A DNA stretch of 52,696 nucleotides. Source: Pseudomonadota bacterium. Lineage in GTDB: Bacteria > Pseudomonadota > Gammaproteobacteria > Burkholderiales > Thiobacillaceae. The DNA is taken from contig JAUYET010000047.1 of the NCBI GenBank assembly GCA_030691265.1, forward strand, positions 1 to 52,696. The letters run 5' to 3'. The notes under the pieces are model-generated. The model saw only the letters and a program-made list of their open reading frames with translations, did no database searches and was not told the origin of the DNA. A program made the position numbers and the translations under genes. Positions 22,826 to 30,913 of this stretch are shown in pieces. Each line of letters opens with the position of its first letter. Within the stretch, counting starts at the first letter, position 1.

Positions 22826-25732
22826 ATGCAGCTTTCCACCGATTTCCAGACCCCCGCCAGCAGCATCCTGATGCACGATGTACAAGCGCCCGAATCGCCG
22901 GCCGCACCCGCTTACCCCGACCACAAAATCATCCGCCGCAACGGCTCCGTGGTCGCTTTCGAACCCGCCAAGATCGCCATTGCGCTGACCAAGGCCTTCA
23001 TCGCCGTGAATGGCGGTCAGGCGGCGGCCAGCGCGCGCATTCGCGACGTGGTGGAAAACCTCACCGGCGGCGTCGTCAATGCGCTGATTCGTCGCCAGCC
23101 CAACGGCGGCACCTTCCACATCGAAGACATCCAGGACCAGGTCGAACTGGCGCTGATGCGCTCCGGCGAACATGAAGTCGCCCGCGCCTATGTGCTGTAT
23201 CGGGAAAAGCGCAACGCAGAACGCGCCAAGCAGAAGCAGCAACAGGTTCAGGAACACACGTTGTACTGCCTGGAAAACGGCGAACGCCGCCCGCTCGACC
23301 TGGGCCATCTGACCGACATCATCACCGTCGCCTGCGAAGGCCTTGCGGAAACCAACCCGCAGGCCATCCTGCAAGCCACGCTGCGCGACATCTACGACGG
23401 CGTGCCGATGGATGAAGTGCGCCGTTCGCTGATCCTGTCGGCGCGTTCGCTGATCGAGAAAGACCCGGAATACAACTACGTCACCTCGCGCCTGCTGATG
23501 CATTCCATCCGCCGCGAAGTTCTCGGCGAAGAAGTCGGCCAGAAGGAAATGGGCGCGCACGGGGGTAAAAAATATGCCGACTATTTCCAGTCCTACATCA
23601 AGTTGGGCATCGAAGCCGAACTGCTCGACGAACGCCTGCTGCAATTCGACCTGCCGCGCCTGGCCGCCGCACTCGACGCCAACCGCGACCTGCAATTCCA
23701 CTACCTCGGCCTGCAAACTCTGTACGACCGCTACTTCCTGCACATCGACGAGCGCCGCATCGAACTGCCGCAAGCCTTCTTCATGCGCGTGGCGATGGGT
23801 CTGTCGATCAACGAAATCGACCGCGAAACCCGCGCGCTGGAGTTCTACAGCGTGCTGTCGAAGTTCGACTACATGAGCAGCACGCCGACGCTGTTCAACG
23901 CCGGCACCCGCCACAGCCAGCTTTCCAGTTGTTACCTGACCACGGTGCCGGACGACCTCGACGGCATCTATCAGGCGATCAAGGAAAACGCGCTGCTGCA
24001 AAAATACGCCGGCGGCCTCGGCAACGACTGGACCCGCGTGCGTTCGCTCGGCGCCTATATCAAGGGCACCAACGGCAAATCGCAAGGCGTGGTGCCATTC
24101 CTGAAAGTGGCCAACGACACCGCCGTCGCGGTCAACCAGGGCGGCAAGCGCAAGGGCGCGGTGTGCGCCTTCCTGGAAACCTGGCACATGGACATCGAGG
24201 AATTCCTCGAACTGCGCAAGAACACCGGCGACGACCGCCGCCGCACGCACGACATGAACACCGCCAACTGGGTGCCGGACCTGTTCATGAAACGGGTGAT
24301 GGAAAACGCCGAATGGACGCTGTTCAGCCCGTCCGACGTGCCCGATCTGCATGACCTTTTCGGTCGCGCCTTCGAAGCCGCCTACGTCCGTTACGAGGAA
24401 AAAGCCGCGCGCGGCGAGATCAAGGTATTCAAGAAAGTTGCCGCCATCGGCCTCTGGCGCAAGATGATCTCGATGCTGTTCGAGACCGGCCATCCCTGGA
24501 TCACCTTCAAGGACGCCTGCAACGTGCGCTACACCAACCAGCACGTCGGCGTCGTGCATAGCTCCAACCTGTGCACCGAAATCACGCTGCACACCAACGA
24601 CAACGAAATCGCCGTCTGCAACCTGGGCTCGGTCAACCTCGCCAACCACATCAAGGACGGCGGCCTCGACCACGACAAGCTGAAGCAGACCATCCGCACC
24701 GCCATGCGCATGCTGGACAACGTCATCGACATCAACTTCTACAACGTCGGCAAGGCGCGCAATTCCAACCTGAAACACCGCCCGGTCGGCCTCGGCACGA
24801 TGGCATTCCAGGACGCGCTGCACCTGATGCGCATCCCCTACGCCAGCAACGAGGCAGTGGAATTCGCCGATCGCGCCCAGGAAGCCGTCGCCTACTACGC
24901 CTATTCGGCTTCCGCCGATCTGGCCGAAGAACGCGGCCGTTACAGCACCTTCAACGGCTCGCTGTGGAGCCAGGGCATCCTGCCGCAGGATTCGCTGAAA
25001 CTGCTGGCGGAAGAACGCGGCGGCGACGGGGTTTCGTACCTGGAGGCCGACTTCTCCGAGACCCTGGACTGGAATGCCTTGCGCAGCCGCATCATGTCGG
25101 TCGGCATGCGCAACTCCAACTGCCTGGCCATCGCCCCCACCGCCACCATCGCCAACATCGTCGGCGTCTCCGCTTCAATCGAGCCGACCTACCAGAACCT
25201 GTTCGTCAAATCCAACCTGTCCGGCGAATTCACCGTGGTCAACCAGTACCTGGTGCGCGACCTCAAGGCGCTCAACCTGTGGGACGAAGTCATGGTCGGC
25301 GATATCAAGTATTTCGACGGCAGCCTGGCCAAGATCGACCGCATCCCGGCCGACCTGCGCCAGCTCTACGCCACAGCCTTCGAAGTCGACCCGGTCTGGC
25401 TGATCGAAGCCGGCGCCCGCCGCCAGAAATGGATCGACCAGGCGCAAAGCCTCAACCTCTACTTCCACGGCGCCAGCGGCAAGAAGCTCGACGAAACCTA
25501 CAAACTCGCCTGGATACGCGGCCTGAAAACCACCTACTACCTGCGCTCCCTGGGCGCCACCCACGCCGAGAAATCCACCGGCAAGGGCGGCGAACTGAAT
25601 GCGGTATCGAGTGGTGGCACGACAGGCGGCTACGTCGCCTCGCCCAACCTGCCGGAACCGGAAATCGTCGGCAAGGCTTGCACGATGCGGCCGGGCGATG
25701 CGGGGTTCGAGGAATGCGAGGCGTGTCAGTAA
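22826..25732 (+). CDS. nrdA: Ribonucleoside-diphosphate reductase, large subunit (class Ia-like)
   Basis: 968 residues with an RBS (GGAGACGC) before ATG 22826. An ATP-cone spans about residues 33-125 (KIIRRNGSVVAFEPAKIAIALTKAF), giving dATP control. The catalytic domain shows C369 in SSCYLTTVP, the radical-site Cys C583 with Glu two residues on (NLCTEI), C598 (VCNLGSVNL), the paired Tyr in TYYLRSLGATHAEKS, and the C-terminal redox pair C964/C967 (ECEACQ). It reduces ribonucleotides to deoxyribonucleotides. Its partner nrdB is about 7 kb downstream, separated by accessory modules on the same strand. The large open frame on the opposite strand is a codon-bias shadow. Confidence 0.97.
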   Translation: MQLSTDFQTPASSILMHDVQAPESPAAPAYPDHKIIRRNGSVVAFEPAKIAIALTKAFIAVNGGQAAASARIRDVVENLTGGVVNALIRRQPNGGTFHIEDIQDQVELALMRSGEHEVARAYVLYREKRNAERAKQKQQQVQEHTLYCLENGERRPLDLGHLTDIITVACEGLAETNPQAILQATLRDIYDGVPMDEVRRSLILSARSLIEKDPEYNYVTSRLLMHSIRREVLGEEVGQKEMGAHGGKKYADYFQSYIKLGIEAELLDERLLQFDLPRLAAALDANRDLQFHYLGLQTLYDRYFLHIDERRIELPQAFFMRVAMGLSINEIDRETRALEFYSVLSKFDYMSSTPTLFNAGTRHSQLSSCYLTTVPDDLDGIYQAIKENALLQKYAGGLGNDWTRVRSLGAYIKGTNGKSQGVVPFLKVANDTAVAVNQGGKRKGAVCAFLETWHMDIEEFLELRKNTGDDRRRTHDMNTANWVPDLFMKRVMENAEWTLFSPSDVPDLHDLFGRAFEAAYVRYEEKAARGEIKVFKKVAAIGLWRKMISMLFETGHPWITFKDACNVRYTNQHVGVVHSSNLCTEITLHTNDNEIAVCNLGSVNLANHIKDGGLDHDKLKQTIRTAMRMLDNVIDINFYNVGKARNSNLKHRPVGLGTMAFQDALHLMRIPYASNEAVEFADRAQEAVAYYAYSASADLAEERGRYSTFNGSLWSQGILPQDSLKLLAEERGGDGVSYLEADFSETLDWNALRSRIMSVGMRNSNCLAIAPTATIANIVGVSASIEPTYQNLFVKSNLSGEFTVVNQYLVRDLKALNLWDEVMVGDIKYFDGSLAKIDRIPADLRQLYATAFEVDPVWLIEAGARRQKWIDQAQSLNLYFHGASGKKLDETYKLAWIRGLKTTYYLRSLGATHAEKSTGKGGELNAVSSGGTTGGYVASPNLPEPEIVGKACTMRPGDAGFEECEACQ

Positions 25733-25765
25733 GGTGGATCGGCCTTTGCACGTTGCCGTAGGCAC

Positions 25766-25795
25766 ATTCGGGTGCTACTTTGGTAGCACCCGAAT
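25766..25795. promoter_or_regulatory. 13-bp perfect dyad before parD, probable operator
   Basis: Arms ATTCGGGTGCTAC and GTAGCACCCGAAT around TTTG, 19 bp upstream of the ParD-like start. No T-run follows, so a repressor site for the ribbon-helix-helix antitoxin is more likely than a terminator, though it would also form an RNA hairpin after nrdA. Confidence 0.5.
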
Positions 25796-25813
25796 ACAAG
25801 AAGGAGATTCAAA

Positions 25814-26098
25814 ATGTCTAGCGCCACAACCACATTGAAATTGCCTGACACACTGAAAACCCGCATCGCCAATGCCGCAGAAGCGGCCGGCAAGTCTTCT
25901 CACGCCTTCATGGTCGACGCACTGCAAGTACAAACCGAACTGGCGGAAAAACGGCGTGAATTTGTCAACTCCGCTCTACTGGCCCGAGAGGAAGTCGCCC
26001 AGTACGGATTGGTATATGACGCGGACGAAGTTTTCAGCTACATCCAGGCCCTGTTGGAAGGTAAGCAAGTTGAACGTCCCGCCCCAACCAAGTTGTAA
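25814..26098 (+). CDS. ParD-like ribbon-helix-helix antitoxin
   Basis: 94 residues, RBS AAGGAG. The N-terminus (TTTLKLPDTLKTRIANAAEAAGKSSHAFMVDAL) is a CopG/ParD-type ribbon-helix-helix; the C-terminal half (EEVAQYGLVYDADEVFSYIQALLEGKQ) would wrap the toxin. ParD-type proteins repress their own promoter and neutralise ParE. It is 5 bp upstream of the ParE gene and preceded by a 13-bp dyad. First module of the insert after nrdA. Confidence 0.88.
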   Translation: MSSATTTLKLPDTLKTRIANAAEAAGKSSHAFMVDALQVQTELAEKRREFVNSALLAREEVAQYGLVYDADEVFSYIQALLEGKQVERPAPTKL

Positions 26099-26103
26099 AA
26101 CCC

Positions 26104-26400
26104 GTGCCGCAACTGATCCTCTCACCGCGAGCACTGATTGACATGGAACGTCTTGCGCTTTTTCTCCGCGACAACGATGCCCAGGCTGCGTTGGAAACCG
26201 GTCCTTCTTTGATGCGTGGACTGGCCGTTCTGAAAGAACACCCGCTGATTGGCCGCAAGGTGGAAGCGGGTTTGCGCGAATTGGTTTTGGCGCGAGGCAA
26301 GTCAGGCTATATCGCGCTCTACGATTTCGATGTGGCAAACGATAGGGTCATCATTCAGGCGATCCGCCATCAACGCGAAGAAGGCTACGCGTATGCGTGA
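26104..26400 (+). CDS. ParE/RelE-family toxin
   Basis: 98 residues, starting with GTG. The fold signature is LSPRALIDMERLALFLRDND near the start, GRKVEAGLRELVLARGKSGYIALYDF in the middle and VIIQAIRHQREEGY at the end, as in plasmid-stabilisation/ParE proteins that act on gyrase or mRNA. The target cannot be told from sequence. The frame overlaps the following 79-residue gene by 8 bp. Confidence 0.88.
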   Translation: MPQLILSPRALIDMERLALFLRDNDAQAALETGPSLMRGLAVLKEHPLIGRKVEAGLRELVLARGKSGYIALYDFDVANDRVIIQAIRHQREEGYAYA

Positions 26401-26632
26401 TCAGCCCATGCGCATTGTCGGCAACCGCCATTGGCAAGAATTCGCCAGCACCCCGCAAGAAGCCCTGGAGCGCGGTGCGCGGCTGGATGCCATGACCCGG
26501 CTGCCCGGCGTACCGGACTTCCAGCCGCGCGGCATCTTTCGCGGCACGCAAGCCTTCTTCGATACGATGGATGCGGAGAAAGAACGCAACCGTCAAGCCT
26601 GGTTTCAAGAACATGCAAAACGACCTACTTGA
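26393..26632 (+). CDS. Small protein of unknown family, partner of the next nucleotidyltransferase
   Basis: 79 residues from ATG 26393, overlapping the ParE gene by 8 bp and the next gene by 20 bp. Sequence features: a basic/aromatic N-terminus (RIVGNRHWQEFASTPQEALERG), a middle PGVPDFQPRGIFRGTQAFF and a charged end with KERNRQAWFQEH. I do not recognise it as a known antitoxin family. Position and overlaps on both sides suggest it forms a pair with the nucleotidyltransferase that follows. Confidence 0.65.
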   Translation: MRDQPMRIVGNRHWQEFASTPQEALERGARLDAMTRLPGVPDFQPRGIFRGTQAFFDTMDAEKERNRQAWFQEHAKRPT

Positions 26633-27077
26633 AGTCTGCCGAAGTCTGCAAACCCAGGGGGTGCGCTACATCCTCGTGGGAGGACACGCCATCCGCCTGA
26701 ACGGCATCCTGCGCGCCACCGAGGACGTGGACATTCTGGTTCCGTTTGACCAAGACAACGGCGCACGCCTGGTAGAAAGCCTGTCCTTTCTTGAATCCGC
26801 TCGCGAAATTGATCCAACTTGGTTCACGCGCGAAGCCAACGACCCTGATATCGAAAACATCCGCATCGCCGACCGCATCGTCATCGACATCCTTTTCGCT
26901 GTGAATGGCGAAACCTACGAGACCCTGCAACCTCATGTGCGCGTGGTCAATCTGGAAGGTGTGCGCATTCCAGTGCTCAATATCGACGGTTTGCTGAAGG
27001 CAAAGACCGACTATCGGGAAAAGGATTTACTGGATAAAGCCATGCTGAAGCGATTGAAGGAGGGCGAGGGGAAATGA
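26613..27077 (+). CDS. AbiEii/MNT-like nucleotidyltransferase
   Basis: 154 residues from ATG 26613. The stretch YILVGGHAIRLNGILRATEDVDILV is a nucleotidyltransferase motif of the GG(H/W)A...T.DIDLLV type used by AbiEii-like toxins and related DUF6036 proteins; RIVIDILFAVNGETYE gives the third acidic site. The C-terminus has IPVLNIDGLLKAKTDYREKDLLD, typical of the family. It may be a toxin that modifies tRNA or an antitoxin-type MNT; the small upstream overlapping gene is the likely partner. Confidence 0.78.
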   Translation: MQNDLLEVCRSLQTQGVRYILVGGHAIRLNGILRATEDVDILVPFDQDNGARLVESLSFLESAREIDPTWFTREANDPDIENIRIADRIVIDILFAVNGETYETLQPHVRVVNLEGVRIPVLNIDGLLKAKTDYREKDLLDKAMLKRLKEGEGK

Positions 27078-27099
27078 AATCCGTGGTCTGTTCCCAATT
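27075..27099. repeat. Short boundary word (ATCCGTGGTCTGTYCCCAATT)
   Basis: Begins in the stop codon of the nucleotidyltransferase gene. A near-identical copy lies at 28611-28634, right after the RelE toxin gene. Words of this type are often near REP-associated transposase (RAYT) elements in proteobacteria; no RAYT gene is present here. Confidence 0.6.
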
Positions 27100-27129
27100 A
27101 CCCCGCGCACGTATTGAGTACATCGCAGC

Positions 27130-28011
27130 ATGACGATGAACACACCCCACGAACTAGCCAGCGAAGTCTCCAGCCTGTTCAGCCTGCCCGACCTGGTGAT
27201 ACGCGCCTGCACGGTGATGAAGTCGCCCACCGCCAGCGCGCAAGACCTCATCGAAGTCATCGAACTGGATGCCAACCTGACGGCGACCGTGTTGCGGCTG
27301 GCCAATTCGGCGTTGTATGGAAGCCGGGGCAAGGTCGAGACGCTCACCCGCGCCGTCGCCCTCATCGGCCACAACGCCATGCGCGACCTCGTGCTGGCAA
27401 CGGCGGCGGTCAACACGTTCCGCGACATTCCGGCCGAATTCGTGGACATGAACACCTTCTGGGACAACAGCGCCACCAGCGCCGTGCTCGCCCGGCTGAT
27501 CGCCGACCGGCTGCGGATGCGGGACGCAGAAAGCCTGTTCCTGGCCGGCCTGCTGCTAGGTGTCGGCCGTCTGGTGTTCTACGTCCGCCGCCCGGCGCAG
27601 TACCGCGAGGCGCTACAACAAGCGCAACAAAACGAAATCAGCCTGGCCGATGCGGAACACCGGGTCTTCGGCTTCAGCCACGCCGAACTGGGCGCCGCCT
27701 TGCTGGAAAGCTGGGGACTGCCGGAAAAACTGACCCTCCCGGTGCGCCATCAACTCGACCCCGCCGCGACCCCGGACTTCGCCAAGGAAGTCGCCGTGAT
27801 CCACTTGGCCGGCGACCTGGCCGCCAATCTGGCCCCCTGCCTAAAAACCGAATACGAGCCCGAAACCTACCGCCCCGACAGCCGCGCCACAAACAGCATG
27901 CAATTGCTGGGGCTCACCCCCGCCACGCTGAAAGAAATCAGCCTCGAAGCCCAGGTCGCGAGCCTGGAAATCATCGAGATTCTGCATCCGTGTACCAGCG
28001 TTACATATTGA
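27130..28011 (+). CDS. HDOD-domain protein
   Basis: 293 residues (ATG at 27130 or 27136). HDOD core: SLPDLVIRACTVMKSPTASAQDLIEVIELDANLTATVLRLANSALYG, then VETLTRAVALIGHNAMRDLVLATA, WDNSATSAVLARLIADRL and FLAGLLLGVGRLVFY. It lacks a kinase, GGDEF or EAL domain. HDOD proteins are signalling scaffolds in chemotaxis, c-di-GMP and stress pathways. It is the one non-toxin-like gene in the nrdA-nrdB insert, bordered on both sides by short boundary words. Confidence 0.88.
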   Translation: MTMNTPHELASEVSSLFSLPDLVIRACTVMKSPTASAQDLIEVIELDANLTATVLRLANSALYGSRGKVETLTRAVALIGHNAMRDLVLATAAVNTFRDIPAEFVDMNTFWDNSATSAVLARLIADRLRMRDAESLFLAGLLLGVGRLVFYVRRPAQYREALQQAQQNEISLADAEHRVFGFSHAELGAALLESWGLPEKLTLPVRHQLDPAATPDFAKEVAVIHLAGDLAANLAPCLKTEYEPETYRPDSRATNSMQLLGLTPATLKEISLEAQVASLEIIEILHPCTSVTY

Positions 28012-28028
28012 TGAAGCGATTTGAATAT

Positions 28029-28050
28029 TGTGTGCCTGGCCAATTTAATT
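28029..28050. repeat. Short boundary word (TGTGTGCCTGGCCNNTTTAATT)
   Basis: Copy between the HDOD gene and the next toxin-antitoxin pair. Similar words: 29263-29284 (after the aspartic protease gene), about 28815-28830 (degenerate) and, inverted, 30965-30984. Confidence 0.55.
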
Positions 28051-28102
28051 TGAGCTCGACGAAACAGGACGCCACATCTATGCAAAAAACAGGAGTCAAT
28101 TC

Positions 28103-28318
28103 ATGAGCGCCATCGACATCTCCAATCTAAGCAAGGAAGACAAGCTTTTTCTGCTCGACGAATTGTGGGCGGATATGGAACGGGATCCCTCACCGTTGCA
28201 ACTGTCGAAAGAACAATACCTTGAACTCGACCGCCGCCTGGACACACTGGAACAGGAAGGTCCATCCGGCCTGGTCTGGGAAGAGGTTCTCGCTTTTGCG
28301 CGTAAACAGCCGCAATGA
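28103..28318 (+). CDS. Addiction-module antitoxin (PF09720-like)
   Basis: 71 residues, RBS AGGAG. The sequence (LSKEDKLFLLDELWADM, then LSKEQYLELDRRLDTLEQEGPSGLVWEEV) is the short acidic helical antitoxin family paired with RelE/ParE toxins. It overlaps the toxin start by ATGA. Confidence 0.88.
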   Translation: MSAIDISNLSKEDKLFLLDELWADMERDPSPLQLSKEQYLELDRRLDTLEQEGPSGLVWEEVLAFARKQPQ

Positions 28319-28608
28319 CCGGAGTCATCTACCGTCCGGAAGCGGTAGCGGACATCGTGGAAGCGTCAGCTTGGTATGCGCGCCAAAAAGATGGACTGGG
28401 AGAAGAGTTTCTTTCTGCGGTAAGAGATACCGCAGATCGTCTTTCAGCGCAGCCATTGCAATATGCCGTGGTTCATCGGGACACGCGCCGCGCCTTGGTC
28501 AGGCGGTTTCCCTATGGCCTGTTCTACAGATTGTGGGATCAACAAGTAGTGGTGGTTGCTTGTTTCCATACCAGCCGCAATCCACGTAATTGGCGGAGCC
28601 GGAAATAG
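28315..28608 (+). CDS. RelE/ParE-family toxin
   Basis: 97 residues. Family pattern: IYRPEAVADIVEASAWYARQKDGLGEEFLSAVRDT, AVVHRDTRRALVRRFPYGLFYRL and VVVVACFHTSRNPRNWRSR. It is cotranslated with the antitoxin upstream. The boundary word at 28611 follows its stop immediately. Confidence 0.9.
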   Translation: MTGVIYRPEAVADIVEASAWYARQKDGLGEEFLSAVRDTADRLSAQPLQYAVVHRDTRRALVRRFPYGLFYRLWDQQVVVVACFHTSRNPRNWRSRK

Positions 28609-28631
28609 CATGAATCCGTGGTCTGTCCCCA

Positions 28632-28793
28632 ATTGTTCTGCTGGCCAAGAAACTGAGCCGGCACTACCGCAACGTTCACAAAGACGTTACCGCGCTGACA
28701 GAATGGATGGTGCTGGAAAAAGATGAACAAGGCCGGGTCTTCGTACCGTGGGATGAAATCGACGTGCGGTTGCCCTTGTTGAAAGCGGCTTGA
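28632..28793 (+). pseudogene. 3' fragment of an HVO_A0114-type winged-helix regulator
   Basis: A 53-codon open stretch without its own start: LAKKLSRHYRNVHKDVTALT then EWMVLEKDEQGRVFVPWDEIDVRLPL and stop. This matches the C-terminal half of the winged-helix DNA-binding proteins that often serve as antitoxins. The 5' half is missing and the break coincides with the boundary word at 28611-28634. Confidence 0.7.
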
Positions 28794-28872
28794 GAACTGC
28801 AATGAGTAATTTGAGTCCGGCCACTTTAATCGGACCCCCGGTAAAGCTGTAAACCACTCAATAGGTGACGAC

Positions 28873-29253
28873 ATGGGTATTACTTACGCAGACATTAACG
28901 TCGAGAATCTATTCAACAAGAGACGATTAGCCGTCAAATCGCTGGTCGATTCCGGCTCAGTCTTCTTTACGCTGCCGGAACACTTGGCGCTGCAATTGGG
29001 TTTTGACACTTCGGAAGTCAGCACGCGGGAAATCATTCTGACCGACTGCACGCGTAAGGCTGTCCCAATGATAGGTCCGCTCCGTATTCACTTCGCCGAC
29101 CGCCATTGCGACCTCTCCGCCCTAGTCATGGGCGATGAACCTTTATTCGGCGCGGTGCCCATGGAAATGATGGATCTGGTGCTGCACCCGGCAACGCAAA
29201 CACTCACCGTTAATCCTGCGAGTCCTTATGTGCCGGTGGCGTTGGCAAAGTGA
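28873..29253 (+). CDS. Retropepsin-like (clan AA) aspartic protease-fold protein
   Basis: 126 residues. SLVDSGSVFFTLPEHLALQLGF holds the D-S-G catalytic loop (family members usually have DTGA), followed by REIILTDCTRKAVPMIGPLRIHF and the second-half motif PLFGAVPMEMMDLVLHP. It would work as a dimer, as retroviral proteases do. Such single-domain genes turn up next to toxin-antitoxin genes, but their substrates are unknown. It stands alone between the regulator remnant and the DUF262 gene. Confidence 0.75.
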   Translation: MGITYADINVENLFNKRRLAVKSLVDSGSVFFTLPEHLALQLGFDTSEVSTREIILTDCTRKAVPMIGPLRIHFADRHCDLSALVMGDEPLFGAVPMEMMDLVLHPATQTLTVNPASPYVPVALAK

Positions 29254-29262
29254 AGGAAATAA

Positions 29263-29284
29263 TGTGTGCCTGGCCCCTTTAATT
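29263..29284. repeat. Short boundary word, second copy
   Basis: TGTGTGCCTGGCCCCTTTAATT, between the aspartic protease gene and the DUF262 gene; the first copy is at 28029-28050. An inverted relative (AATTAAAGGGGCTAGGG) lies at 30965, beyond the HEPN gene, so the DUF262-HEPN pair is bracketed by inverted copies. Confidence 0.55.
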
Positions 29285-29307
29285 ACTCCAATTATATTTA
29301 ATTAAGG

Positions 29308-30396
29308 TTGATGATGAATAAGATAGAAGCAACAAGCACAGAATTTGAAATAGAAGCCGAAGAAGAGGAAGAAAGCTATGTTACATATGACATTGTCACT
29401 TACCCATCGGATTTAACCCTTTCAGGAATATTTGAACAATGGAAAGAAGAAGAAATTCTCATTCCAGACTACCAACGTGAGTTTGTATGGAGCCAAAAAC
29501 AAGCCTCACTTCTTATTGAATCTTTTTTGCTGGGCCTACCGATCCCCCCTGTCTTCTTATATATCGACGAGCACAACAAATACGTTGTGATTGATGGTCA
29601 ACAACGCATCACAAGTGTCGTCTATTTTTTCGAAGGGTACTTTGGCGCCGAAGACCAAAAATCAAAAAAAACAGTATTCAAGCTTATTGGCCTATCTCCT
29701 AAAAGCCCATTTCTCAACAAATCCTTCATCGAATTATCGGATAGCGACCAAAGAAAACTCAGAGGCGCGGTTCTCAGAGCCATGAATATTCGGCAATTAT
29801 CACCTAAAGGCGAACCTACAGCTGCTTATCATATATTTGAGAGGCTAAATACCGGAGGAACCCCTTTAAAACCACAAGAAATAAGAAATTGCGTTTATCG
29901 CGGCAAAGTAGTGGAAAAGCTTCGCAGATTAAATAGAAATCTAGATTGGCGTAAAATTCTCGGAAAACCTGATGTGGATAAGCACCAAAAAGACGTCGAA
30001 CTTATTCTTAGATTATTTTCACTTTATGAAGGATTAGGAAATTACCAGAGACCGATGAAAGACTTTCTATCTATGTCAATGAAACGAAATTTGGAATTTG
30101 ACTCAGAGAGCGCTATTTCATTCGAATCGCTGTTTCCAAAAGTTGCGCTCAAAATAGTTGAACAACTTGGACAGAAACCTTTTAGCCGGCGAGGCCCAGT
30201 CAATTCAGCACTACTTGAAAGCATATTCGTCAGCCTCATGCGCCTAGACGATACGAGCAAAATAAATCTGCCTTCTCAACTTGAAAAACTAAGAATCAAT
30301 ATCGAATTTCAAAATTCAATTTCACAGTCAACAACTAATGAGGATGTAGTTAGAACAAGGCATGCTATTGCCTTTGAAGTTCTTAGTAGCCAATAG
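29308..30396 (+). CDS. DUF262-domain protein (GmrSD/ParB-like nuclease-NTPase fold)
   Basis: 362 residues. DUF262 signature in order: IPDYQREFVWSQKQASLLIES (from residue 52), GLPIPPVFLY (76-85) and VIDGQQRITSV with DGQQR at 96-100, the ParB-like nucleotide-site motif that gives DUF262 proteins NTP-dependent activity. Later, YHIFERLNTGGTPLKPQEIRNCVY is also family-typical. An acidic run EEEEEE lies at about 17-23. No C-terminal HNH (DUF1524/GmrD) domain follows, so it is the N-domain type. Base composition is visibly AT-rich against the GC-rich flanks. It is 13 bp upstream of a HEPN gene. Proposed role: sensor or NTPase arm of a two-gene defence module. Confidence 0.85.
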   Translation: MMMNKIEATSTEFEIEAEEEEESYVTYDIVTYPSDLTLSGIFEQWKEEEILIPDYQREFVWSQKQASLLIESFLLGLPIPPVFLYIDEHNKYVVIDGQQRITSVVYFFEGYFGAEDQKSKKTVFKLIGLSPKSPFLNKSFIELSDSDQRKLRGAVLRAMNIRQLSPKGEPTAAYHIFERLNTGGTPLKPQEIRNCVYRGKVVEKLRRLNRNLDWRKILGKPDVDKHQKDVELILRLFSLYEGLGNYQRPMKDFLSMSMKRNLEFDSESAISFESLFPKVALKIVEQLGQKPFSRRGPVNSALLESIFVSLMRLDDTSKINLPSQLEKLRINIEFQNSISQSTTNEDVVRTRHAIAFEVLSSQ

Positions 30397-30409
30397 AACT
30401 GAATCAGAA

Positions 30410-30913
30410 ATGAACAAACAAGAATCGAGACAAATAAGATATTTTATTGACCATCTTGGAGCGGTTGCACCAAAACCAGCTCCTGACATGCTTCATGCCC
30501 GCTATGCTGGATTTGCAGCAGTATCAGCTGTCTCAAATTTAGAACAATCAACCAAGGATGCTTTTAAAGATTTCGCCGCCAAGCGACACCCTGACTTTGG
30601 ATATTTCATACAGAACCACCTTGAGTCATTTAACGCGCAACTTAAACTAAATCAGTTAAAAGACAGATATCTATCACGTTTTGGTTCAACGAGAATAAAT
30701 CAATTTGATAAATTATTAGAAAAATGCGAGCGGCGTGCTTTAAAGTGGGCTCACGTCAGCATTAAAAGCTCATATGGAAATCTTATCATTTGGAGGCATA
30801 CATGTGCGCATTCTGGCTATTTAGATAAAGCCACACTGCCTGAAGTCGCAAAAGCAGCTCGTGCAGGTGAAATAGTTATACGAGCCCTTTGGTTTTCTTT
30901 AGACAAGACTTAG
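30410..30913 (+). CDS. RiboL-PSP/MAE_28990-type HEPN ribonuclease
   Basis: 167 residues from ATG 30410. Helical, with the HEPN R-x4-H motif at R129-H134 in IIWRHTCAHSG preceded by the KWAHVSIKSSYGNL helix. This is the active-site pattern of HEPN RNases and matches the RiboL-PSP-HEPN group often encoded beside DUF262 or restriction genes. AT-rich like its partner. Likely role (inference): RNA cleavage causing growth arrest when the DUF262 partner signals invasion. The two genes appear to be one operon; no third gene shares their composition. Confidence 0.75.
   Translation: MNKQESRQIRYFIDHLGAVAPKPAPDMLHARYAGFAAVSAVSNLEQSTKDAFKDFAAKRHPDFGYFIQNHLESFNAQLKLNQLKDRYLSRFGSTRINQFDKLLEKCERRALKWAHVSIKSSYGNLIIWRHTCAHSGYLDKATLPEVAKAARAGEIVIRALWFSLDKT

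Noticed and set aside
22757-24823. A 688-codon open frame on the minus strand opposite nrdA
   Set aside because: It is antisense to a well-conserved nrdA and Val/Ala/Gln/His-rich, as expected from third-position GC bias.
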